Shown piece by piece: positions 18,636 through 26,426 of a stretch of DNA of 64,000 bases. The position numbers and the translations under genes are program-made. Origin of the DNA: Promethearchaeota archaeon. GTDB lineage: Archaea; Asgardarchaeota; Lokiarchaeia; Sigyniarchaeales; SOKP01. The notes beneath the pieces are model-generated. The model was not told the DNA's origin. It saw only the letters and a program-made list of their open reading frames with translations, and ran no database searches. The stretch spans positions 124,001 to 188,000 of the forward strand of contig JAEOTA010000086.1 in assembly GCA_016840085.1 (NCBI GenBank). Direction: 5' to 3'. Position 1 is the first letter of the stretch. Each line of letters begins with the position of its first letter.

Positions 18636-20030
18636 ATGATTTTAAAAAACGCAAGAGTTTATTCTGATGGTTTAATTCATAATGGAGCTATTCTCATCAA
18701 TAATGGTATTATAAGTCAAATTAAATTTACCTCTAAAGCAGAAGAATTTAAAGAATTAACTGAAAAAAATCAAGATGGTAAAGAAATTGATTGTCAAAAT
18801 AAATTAATCTTGCCAGGGATAATCGATATTCATTCTCATTTGCGTGATATGGGACAAAAAGAAAAAGAAACATTCCTAACTGGTACGATGGCAGCTGCTT
18901 TTTCAGGGATAACAACCATATTTAATATGCCAAACACAAAACCACCAGCTATTACTGAAAAACAAGTTAAATCATGGATTAGAGAAGCCGAAAAAAATAT
19001 TTATGTAGATGTAGGATTTATAGCAGGGGTTCCTAATGAAATAAATGAAGCTGAAATAGAAAAAATCATTAATTTAGGCATTTTTGGTTTCAAGATTTAC
19101 CCTCTTAGTCCTTTAAATGATATAGATTGGAATAATGGTGTAAATATTCAAAAAATCCTAATTATCTCTTCTAAATACCAAGTTCCGATATTTATTCATG
19201 CTGCATTTCCTATCTCTGATTTTGAAAGAGAACAAATTACTGAAGAATTTAAAATTCAAAAAATTCCAATATTAGAATTTCATAATAGATTAAATCCAGT
19301 TAAAACAGAGGAAGAGTATATTAGCTTTATAATTGAAAGCTATAAAAAGCTTATTATAGAAGAGGAATTTAATCCAAAGAAATATCCAATCATTCATTTT
19401 TGTCATGTGAGTTGTATCGAAAGCTATTTAACTATTCAAAGAGCCTTAAAATCAGATGACGATTTAAAAATATCTTACGAGGTCACACCACATCATCTAC
19501 TATTGTCAAATAATCTAACTTTAACAAATGTTAATTATGGAAAAGTATTACCTCCTTTAAGAAAACTGGAGCATCAAAAATTCTTATTCAATGAGTTAAA
19601 AGAAGGGAAAATTGAAATAATAGGCACTGATCATGCACCCCACACAATAGAGGAAAAATCGTTAGAATATCTCAAAGCACCATCAGGGTTCCCCGGTTTT
19701 GAAACATATCCATTATTAATTCTTGATAAAATATTTAATTTCGAACTTCCATTAGAGAATTTTGTTAAGGCATCCTCTGAGAATCCCGCTAAGAAATTCA
19801 ATTTAAAAAGTAAAGGTTTTATTAAAGAAGGTTATGATGCTGATTTATTAATTGTTGATAAAGTACCCAAATACCAACTAAATCTAAACAATTTTAGGAC
19901 CAAAGCTAAATTTTCTCCTTTTGAAAATTTTAAAACTAGTGTTCAGATTTGGAAAGTATTTTTAAGGGGAATTGAAATAAATTATAATAATATTAACCCA
20001 AATGGAAAAATAATATATAGAAAGTTATAA
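18636..20030 (+). CDS. pyrC: Dihydroorotase
   Basis: 464 residues of an amidohydrolase TIM barrel. The metal site is visible as DIHSHLRDMG (HxH), GFKIYPLS with the lysine that is carboxylated in type I enzymes, HAAF, HFCHVSC and the catalytic GTDHAPH. LPGIIDIHSH and the late LPPLRK also fit dihydroorotase. It interconverts carbamoyl-aspartate and dihydroorotate in pyrimidine synthesis. No other pyrimidine gene is in the window. The start at 18636 lies 15 bases after the trmY stop, so they are likely cotranscribed. Confidence 0.93.
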   Translation: MILKNARVYSDGLIHNGAILINNGIISQIKFTSKAEEFKELTEKNQDGKEIDCQNKLILPGIIDIHSHLRDMGQKEKETFLTGTMAAAFSGITTIFNMPNTKPPAITEKQVKSWIREAEKNIYVDVGFIAGVPNEINEAEIEKIINLGIFGFKIYPLSPLNDIDWNNGVNIQKILIISSKYQVPIFIHAAFPISDFEREQITEEFKIQKIPILEFHNRLNPVKTEEEYISFIIESYKKLIIEEEFNPKKYPIIHFCHVSCIESYLTIQRALKSDDDLKISYEVTPHHLLLSNNLTLTNVNYGKVLPPLRKLEHQKFLFNELKEGKIEIIGTDHAPHTIEEKSLEYLKAPSGFPGFETYPLLILDKIFNFELPLENFVKASSENPAKKFNLKSKGFIKEGYDADLLIVDKVPKYQLNLNNFRTKAKFSPFENFKTSVQIWKVFLRGIEINYNNINPNGKIIYRKL

Positions 20031-20090
20031 AGTATATATGCTAAAACAGTATAATTATATATAACTCATTTGAATGATAGGAGCTATAAC

Positions 20091-20720
20091 ATGTCTAAAA
20101 ATGATGAATTTAATTTAGAAGAAGGGAGAATACTATTAGAATTCGCTCGAAAAAATATTGAATTTTTTTTAGAAAACAATAGGAGAATTCCAGTACCAGA
20201 AGAAATAAAAGAAAAATTTCAAAGTAAATATGGTGCTTTTGTTACTTTAAATAAATTTAATGTTACAGGAAATCAATTAAGAGGATGTATTGGTTATATT
20301 GAACCTACATATCCATTGTATGACGTTATACACAGAGTCTCTATCAGTTCAGCTATAGAAGATCCACGATTTCCCTCCGTTTTACTAGAAGAAATGGATG
20401 AAATAATCATTGAATTATCGATATTAACACCACCCAAATTAATTAAAGTGGAAAATACAAATGGTTACTTCAATAAAATTGTAATTGGGAGAGATGGGCT
20501 TATAGCAGAGAGAGGGATGAGAAGAGGTTTACTTCTTCCTCAAGTACCTGTTGATCATGACAGAAATTGGGATGTAGAAACGTTTCTTTCACATACATGT
20601 AAAAAAGCGTGGTTACCAAAAGATGCATGGAAAGAAAAAGAGACAAAAATTTATTCTTTTCAAGCAATTCTATTTGAAGAGAAGACACCAAGAGGAGAAG
20701 TAATAAGAAAATATTTATGA
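20091..20720 (+). CDS. AMMECR1-domain protein
   Basis: About 209 residues. The AMMECR1 hallmark LRGCIGY is present, with the upstream GAFVTL and downstream SAIEDPRFPSV and LLPQVPVDHDRNWDVETFL motifs in order. The family is conserved across archaea and eukaryotes, and its biochemical role is unsettled. I chose ATG 20091 because a GGAG sits about seven bases before it; a TTG at 20070 is in frame upstream. In many archaea this gene is near metabolic or radical-SAM genes; here it follows pyrC. Confidence 0.92.
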   Translation: MSKNDEFNLEEGRILLEFARKNIEFFLENNRRIPVPEEIKEKFQSKYGAFVTLNKFNVTGNQLRGCIGYIEPTYPLYDVIHRVSISSAIEDPRFPSVLLEEMDEIIIELSILTPPKLIKVENTNGYFNKIVIGRDGLIAERGMRRGLLLPQVPVDHDRNWDVETFLSHTCKKAWLPKDAWKEKETKIYSFQAILFEEKTPRGEVIRKYL

Positions 20721-20829
20721 AAATAATTAATCTTTACTTTTAAGAAGGGAACTTAAAAAGATTTTACAAATTACTTTATCATTGAATTTAGATAAATTAG
20801 AAAATTAAAAAATAAGGATTACCTATTAA

Positions 20830-22338
20830 ATGGAAAGTTCTGATAATAAAATCCTAACAATTGATATATCTTCCAATAATATAAAAGTAGGTTTAGTTTC
20901 AGAAAAATTAGAATTAGAAGCTTACTCACTTCAACCTTATGAAATAATTAATGAAGATATCGATGGATTTGCAAAATCAATTGATATGACCAACCTTTGG
21001 AAACAAATTAATACAGGTATTAAAAATGTATTAAAAAGGGGAAAATTTGAAAGATTACTAGGAATATCTTCATGCGGACAAAGGATGGCAGTTGTTTTCT
21101 TAGATAAAGCAGGTAATGAAATTTATGGTGGTCCTAATACAGATATTAGGGGTATTGATTCTGCCTATCTTATAGAAGACCACTTCTCTGAAGAGGAATT
21201 ATTTAAAATTACTGGTCATAGCCCTTCTGTGATGTTTGTATTAGCTCGCTTATTATGGTTTCAAGAAGAAGAGGAGGATAAATTTAAACAAATTAGTAAA
21301 ATATTGATGCTTGATGATTGGATTGTATATAAACTCACTGGAGAATGTTATACTGACTATACATCTGTTGGTGAATCTCAACTTTTTGACGTGAATAAAA
21401 AAACATGGAGTTCAGAAATTATAGACGCATTTAATTTTGACAATGAAATATTTCCTGAAATTGTGAAATCTGGAACAGTTATAGGTAATTTGAAATCGGA
21501 ATTAATCAAAAAGTATGGAATAAAACAGATCGAGATTCCTGTTATCAAAGGTTGTGGGGATACCCAAGCAAATTTAATAGGTATGGGAGTAATTGAAGAT
21601 GGAAATATAGGAATAACTTTAGGTACAACAGCTCCAGTTCATTTAGTTGTAAATAAACCTATATTTGACACTGAATTAAATTTTTGGACAGAATGTCATA
21701 TAATTGATGATAAATGGCTAATTGAGGCAAATACTGGAAGTGCAGGTAGAGTCTATGATTGGTTTAAAGATGCATTTCTACATAATACCATAATAAATGG
21801 CGATGACTTAATGCAATCCTATTTGCATAAAAGTAAACCTGGAGCAGATTCAACTTATGCGTTTTTAGGACCTGAACTTATGGCAATTAAAGATATGACT
21901 TCAATTAAGAGGGGAGTCTTCACTTTTCAGCCTCCAAGCATGATTGGTGAAAGATTGCCAAAAATAGAAAACTTTGCTAGAAGTTCTATTGAAAATATAT
22001 GTTTTGGAGTATTAGAAAATGTTCAAGCTTTATGTAAATTTACCGATTCAGATGTGAAAATATTTACTTCAGGTGGAATGTCAAAGTCAAAGGAATTATG
22101 TAAAATTTTAGCAAATGTTTTGAATAAAAATTTGCATGTACCTTTGGTTAAAGAATCAGCATTTATAGGATGTGCTATGAACGTATTAGTAGGTTTGAAA
22201 TTATATTCTAATTATAAAATAATTTTAGATAAATTGGTAAATTTTGAAAAATTCCATGTTGATTCTTCTATTTCAGAGGATTACAAAAATATATATACTG
22301 AGTGGAAGAATTTAAAAAATAAATTAGATGATTTATAA
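20830..22338 (+). CDS. FGGY-family carbohydrate kinase, substrate unknown
   Basis: 502 residues with both FGGY domains. The N-terminal ATP/phosphate loop is degenerate, TIDISSNNIKVGLV where D-x-G-T-T/S is usual, and SSCGQRMAVVFLDK takes the place of the TNQR/SGQ motif. Domain two keeps GCGDTQANLIGMG and LGTTAPVHLVV and a late FTSGGMSKSKELCKILANVL. It is more like xylulokinase/autoinducer-2-kinase relatives than glycerol kinase. The weakened first loop may mean changed catalysis. It is followed on the opposite strand by a regulator and then by aldolase genes, which suggests it phosphorylates a sugar cleaved by those enzymes. Confidence 0.8.
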   Translation: MESSDNKILTIDISSNNIKVGLVSEKLELEAYSLQPYEIINEDIDGFAKSIDMTNLWKQINTGIKNVLKRGKFERLLGISSCGQRMAVVFLDKAGNEIYGGPNTDIRGIDSAYLIEDHFSEEELFKITGHSPSVMFVLARLLWFQEEEEDKFKQISKILMLDDWIVYKLTGECYTDYTSVGESQLFDVNKKTWSSEIIDAFNFDNEIFPEIVKSGTVIGNLKSELIKKYGIKQIEIPVIKGCGDTQANLIGMGVIEDGNIGITLGTTAPVHLVVNKPIFDTELNFWTECHIIDDKWLIEANTGSAGRVYDWFKDAFLHNTIINGDDLMQSYLHKSKPGADSTYAFLGPELMAIKDMTSIKRGVFTFQPPSMIGERLPKIENFARSSIENICFGVLENVQALCKFTDSDVKIFTSGGMSKSKELCKILANVLNKNLHVPLVKESAFIGCAMNVLVGLKLYSNYKIILDKLVNFEKFHVDSSISEDYKNIYTEWKNLKNKLDDL

Positions 22339-22347
22339 ATACTTGTT

Positions 22348-23127
22348 TCATTTCTTTATAAACGGTTTTAGTTCTTTACCTTTTTTCCAATACCATTCAA
22401 ACAATTCCATAGACCATTTTATAAAAGTTTCAATGTTATCAAATAAACATTCACTATAGTCAATTTTTCCCTCTCTTCTTAAAAAAAGAATCGCTCCTTT
22501 ATCAGAAACTAAGAGAGAGAAATCAATTTGTGTCAAAACTCTAATATTCTCTGTTATATTTAACTTTTGGTAAAAAGCATGACGATCTTCTAATTTCTCA
22601 TAGCTTTTTGACTTTAAAACAGTTTCATCTACTAACGCTCGGATATCAAATGATATATTATTAATTTTTTTTTCTACTACAGGTAGAATTGAATCTTGAA
22701 ACTGATCTGAAATTGCTAAGATGTATTTTTCTGAATCTTTAATTAGATGCAACCATAATTCTATATTTTGCATTGTACCCTTGTTTATTCTGAGAGTTTT
22801 TAAATTTCCTAATTGCAAAATTAAATTCAATGGGAGATCATATATATTATGGTTATTAAAATAATTCTCATACTTTAATGATATTTTAAAAATATCTAAT
22901 GTTTGTAGGAAAAATCTACCTATATTTGTAATCTCATATTTATTATCTCTATCTTTTTTAACTAAATTTTTCGCGATAAGTCTCTTTAAATGACGGGAAA
23001 CTTCAGATCCTCGTATATCCAATTCTTTTTCTATTTGACTGTGTCGCTTACTTTCATTAAATAGACATTTAAATACCTTAAATCTCCCTTCATTTGAAAA
23101 TTCAAAAAACAATTCATTAATTCTCAA
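22348..23127 (-). CDS. FilR1-like winged-helix transcriptional regulator
   Basis: 259 residues. Residues ~8-75 form a winged helix: RFKVFKCLFNES, then SQIEKELDIRGSEVSRHLKRLIAKNLVKK as recognition region, then the wing DNKYEITNIGRFFL. The remainder matches in outline the FilR1/DUF1724 output domain of methanogen regulators (segments such as LWLHLIKDSEKYILAISDQF and FDIRALVDE, then SLLVSDKGAILFLR). Its ligand is unknown. It sits tail to tail with the FGGY kinase (9 bases between stops) and divergent from the SCP2/aldolase genes (217 bases), a position that suits control of this sugar region. Confidence 0.8.
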   Translation of the reverse strand: MRINELFFEFSNEGRFKVFKCLFNESKRHSQIEKELDIRGSEVSRHLKRLIAKNLVKKDRDNKYEITNIGRFFLQTLDIFKISLKYENYFNNHNIYDLPLNLILQLGNLKTLRINKGTMQNIELWLHLIKDSEKYILAISDQFQDSILPVVEKKINNISFDIRALVDETVLKSKSYEKLEDRHAFYQKLNITENIRVLTQIDFSLLVSDKGAILFLRREGKIDYSECLFDNIETFIKWSMELFEWYWKKGKELKPFIKK

Positions 23128-23353
23128 AAGTATTCACTACGACAGTTTTTTTTGAAAATATAAGCTTAAAATCTTTAATATTATATTTGTTTAAATTAAT
23201 TAAAAATTATTTTCAATATTCAAAATATTTTTAGAACGAAAAAACAATTTTTAAAGTCATTAGAGGGTTTCTTTATTACATTTTATTCATTTATAATAAT
23301 TAACAAAATGAATTTAATATTGATTCATGAACAATTAAGAAAATGTGAAACTC

Positions 23354-23704
23354 ATGTCACAATTTGAAATAATAAATAATTGTTTAGAAGAAATCAAAAA
23401 TCGTTATAATAATAACGAAAAAATAAGAAAAAAATTAGCTAAGTATGAAGAACCTATTCAATTAACATTTCTAGATACCAATAGAAAAGTACTTATCCTA
23501 ATTAATAAAGATCAAGGGATTGAAATAAAAGATAACACCGGAGATGATACTGCAAATGTAAAAATTGAATTTGCAGGAGAACGAGTAATGATCAACTTAT
23601 TCAATAAGGAATTAGGAGCTGTTAAAGCATACTCTGATGGTAAAATTAAAGTTATTGAGGGTAATATACGAAGCTTAATAAAACTTCGAAGTTTAATATT
23701 CTAA
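23354..23704 (+). CDS. SCP2-like sterol/lipid carrier domain protein
   Basis: A 116-residue single-domain protein. Strand patterns such as QLTFLDTNRKVLILINKDQGIEI, ANVKIEFAGERVMINLF and AVKAYSDGKIKVIEG correspond to the SCP2 fold, which binds fatty acyl chains or sterol-like lipids in a hydrophobic tunnel. Similar small proteins occur next to acyl-CoA or aldolase genes in archaea, but a ligand cannot be named. A GTG at 23345 is in frame upstream of the preferred ATG. Confidence 0.65.
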   Translation: MSQFEIINNCLEEIKNRYNNNEKIRKKLAKYEEPIQLTFLDTNRKVLILINKDQGIEIKDNTGDDTANVKIEFAGERVMINLFNKELGAVKAYSDGKIKVIEGNIRSLIKLRSLIF

Positions 23705-23819
23705 CTAACTTCTTTAAAATAAGATTTTATGCAATTACATTTTTTAAATTTTAAATTACTACTACATTGGTGTAGTGTATAATAATAAAGATCTAATTAT
23801 TAAAAAAGGAATGGATGTA

Positions 23820-25502
23820 ATGAAAACTTTAATAACTGCAAAAATTACAGAAGAATGTTTGAAAGAGTTAAAGAAATTAATGGATATCACATATGAACCT
23901 TGGAGAGAAACGGGAGTTATATATTTTGATGTGAAAGAATTTGTAGAAAAATTAAAGGGTTATGATATTCTTATTACTGAAGTTGATGATATTAAAAAAT
24001 CAGAAATTTTTGGTCAAACAGAGCTAAAACTGATTGTATCCTGTAGAGGTGATCCATTTAATATTGATTTAACAACTGCAACTAAAAACAGAATACCAGT
24101 AATAAATACTCCATTAAGAAATGTTGATGCTGTTGCTGAAGCAACAATAGGTTTCATACTATCTTTAGCTAGAAAATTACATAAAGTTGATAGAGTACTG
24201 CATTCGGAAGATTTTGAAGTTTTTGATTTTGAAGATTGGGTGAAATACTTTAATCGATTTGAAGGTGTAGAATTAAAAGGAAAAACTATTGGAATAATAG
24301 GATTTGGACAAATTGGAAAAAGAGTTGCTGATAGATTAAAACCTTTTGGAGTCAATTTTCTTATATATGATCCTTATATTCCAGATGAAAACGCTGACGA
24401 TTACGGTAAGAAAGTAGATATTGATTTCCTAATGAGAGAATCTGATTTTATAACGATACATGCTGTAGCTACTGATGATAATGATAATCTTATTAATAAA
24501 GAACGTATTGATATGATGAAAAAAACTGCTTATATTATAAATACAGCTAAAGGAAGCCTAATTGATTATGATGCATTACATCAAGCTTTAGAAAAAAACA
24601 AAATTGCTGGAGCAGCACTTGATGTTTTCCCAATGGAACCTATTGATGAAGATAATATATTTTTAGAATTAGATAATGTTATTGTGTCTCCTCATATTGG
24701 AGGAAATACAATAGAAATCATAGAGCGCCAATCAAGGATGTTATTAGAAGATATAACATTATGGTTAAATGATAAGATACCAAAGCATATTTTAAATCCA
24801 GAAGTGTTCAAAGATAAAAAAAACTTAGATGTCATATCTAATGTGAGAATCAATAAGATGAGGGCTGAAATTGTTATGCTTTGTGAAAACCTACTAAAAG
24901 AAGGGCATGTAATCAGCTCAGCTGGAAATGTTAGCTTCAGAATGAAGAATAAGGAAAAAGAGATTGTATTAATCACTCCAAGCAATGTAAAATATGATGA
25001 AATGAGTTCTGATGATATCCTTATTATAGATATGGAAGGTAAAGTATTAGAGGGAAAAAGAAATCCTTCTGTAGAAAAAAAAATGCATTTAAGTATATAC
25101 AAAGAAAGGGAAGATGTAAATGCGATAATCCATGCTCATAGTATCTACTCAACTGTGCTAAGTGCTCTTAATCTCTCACTACCACCAATAATGGAAGAAT
25201 TAGTACCATATATAGGTGGAGAAGTTCTGTGTGCGGCATATGGAGAAGCGGGAACTGAAGAATTAGCAGAGGGTGTTATTGCGGCTTTGGAAGAGAGAAA
25301 TGCTGTTTTACTTGCTAACCATGGCAATCTGTGCTGTGGAAGCCACCTAGAAGGAGCATTCACTGTTTTACAATATCTTGAAAGAGGAGCAAAAACGTAT
25401 TATCTAGCCAAACTCATAAAAGATCCAAATCTATTACCCGAAGATACGATAGATTATGAAATGGAGATTTTTGACATATTCAAGGAATCTAAAAAGATTT
25501 AA
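23820..25502 (+). CDS. D-2-hydroxyacid dehydrogenase fused to class II aldolase
   Basis: About 560 residues in two enzymes. Residues ~1-320 are a D-2-hydroxyacid dehydrogenase like SerA: Rossmann motif GIIGFGQIGKRVADRL, the SCRGDP segment, NTAKGSLIDYDAL, and the catalytic His region VSPHIGGNT. Residues ~335-550 are a class II (zinc) aldolase/epimerase of the FucA/AraD family: GNVSFRMK, TPSNVKYDEM, the metal-binding HAHSIYS and LLANHGNLCCG. The aldolase part resembles the separate gene at 29771-30454. The fusion suggests one enzyme makes the substrate of the other, or that a cleavage product is reduced directly. ATG codons at 23811 and 23820 and a GTG at 23775 are possible starts; MKTLITAKI at 23820 fits the family best. 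The stop region overlaps the convergent next gene by 4 bases. Confidence 0.88.
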   Translation: MKTLITAKITEECLKELKKLMDITYEPWRETGVIYFDVKEFVEKLKGYDILITEVDDIKKSEIFGQTELKLIVSCRGDPFNIDLTTATKNRIPVINTPLRNVDAVAEATIGFILSLARKLHKVDRVLHSEDFEVFDFEDWVKYFNRFEGVELKGKTIGIIGFGQIGKRVADRLKPFGVNFLIYDPYIPDENADDYGKKVDIDFLMRESDFITIHAVATDDNDNLINKERIDMMKKTAYIINTAKGSLIDYDALHQALEKNKIAGAALDVFPMEPIDEDNIFLELDNVIVSPHIGGNTIEIIERQSRMLLEDITLWLNDKIPKHILNPEVFKDKKNLDVISNVRINKMRAEIVMLCENLLKEGHVISSAGNVSFRMKNKEKEIVLITPSNVKYDEMSSDDILIIDMEGKVLEGKRNPSVEKKMHLSIYKEREDVNAIIHAHSIYSTVLSALNLSLPPIMEELVPYIGGEVLCAAYGEAGTEELAEGVIAALEERNAVLLANHGNLCCGSHLEGAFTVLQYLERGAKTYYLAKLIKDPNLLPEDTIDYEMEIFDIFKESKKI

Positions 25503-26254
25503 TCATACATTTCAAGACTTTTATTTTTTGAAGCAAAAGCGTTTAATGCGACTTTTGTAGAAATTTTAGCCTCCTCCTTAGTAACCATCCCTATTGTTAC
25601 AGCACTTATATTATGTTTTGAAATATATTCAAAAGCTTCTACTGGATCAAGATTTCCAGCTGCCAAAGTTTTCATGCCTATAAAATAATAACTACTTGGT
25701 TTATCAACTATATGTTCTAAACTCTTAACATTGCCCATGAATACACCAACTGCGTTAAAGGGAATTAGAAATGCTTTAACATTTAATGATTTATCAATAG
25801 TATATTTAATTGTAGGAATAGGTTCATGAGTTGCAATACCAGGAATTATTCCGTGAGAAACAATATCATCAAGAAGTCTTGACAATTCCTTTCCCTTATT
25901 GTCAGCTATCATCCCGTGCACAAATATTATTTTTGCTTCTGCTTTTATTAATAAGTCTATACTTGAATCCTTTCCAGGATAAGTTGATCCAGTTACAATA
26001 TAATCACTATGAATTTCACTCATTATACGAGAAGCATCCATAATTTTTCCTATTGGAATTGCTTCTATACCTCTTGCTCCGTATTGGTAACTAGTTTCTA
26101 AAATCTCAACCATTTTATCTGGATTATTTAAAAACTTTCTTCGCCATTCAAATGCTTTGAATCCAAATTGACCAGCGCCTATAAAAGGCGATGTACCGTT
26201 AGAAACTAATGGTAATTTCACATTTTCAATATAAAAAAATTTTTTAACCACCAT
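25499..26254 (-). CDS. TIM-barrel-like protein, unknown function
   Basis: 251 residues. Alternating strands and helices are visible: RGIEAIPIG, DYIVTGSTYPG, AKIIFVHGMIAD, IIPGIATHEPIPTI, AFLIPFNAVGVFMG, YYFIGMKTLAAG and AVTIGMVTKEE. This spacing suggests an (alpha/beta)8 barrel. The end (LDPVEAFEYISKHNISAVTIGMV) resembles aldo/keto-reductase-like or xylose-isomerase-like barrels without their catalytic signatures. It lies convergent with the fusion gene and among carbohydrate genes, so a role in the same pathway is a reasonable guess only. The N-terminal start at ATG 26254 is clean. Confidence 0.6.
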   Translation of the reverse strand: MVVKKFFYIENVKLPLVSNGTSPFIGAGQFGFKAFEWRRKFLNNPDKMVEILETSYQYGARGIEAIPIGKIMDASRIMSEIHSDYIVTGSTYPGKDSSIDLLIKAEAKIIFVHGMIADNKGKELSRLLDDIVSHGIIPGIATHEPIPTIKYTIDKSLNVKAFLIPFNAVGVFMGNVKSLEHIVDKPSSYYFIGMKTLAAGNLDPVEAFEYISKHNISAVTIGMVTKEEAKISTKVALNAFASKNKSLEMYD

Positions 26255-26426
26255 TATACCAATCTATCGAATTAATTTAAATTCCATAAGTGATTATTTA
26301 ATAAGAAAATTATAAAATTTTAAGTCTATTAAAATAATATTGTTCTATAAGAATATCCGAAATCGTAATAATTAGTATATCGCAGAAATTGGAGTTACCC
26401 CTTTTTTATTTAAAGAGGAAATAAAG

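Noticed and set aside
24014..25102. Two long minus-strand frames inside the dehydrogenase-aldolase fusion
   Set aside because: They are shadows of a strongly conserved coding sequence; neither has a recognisable domain.
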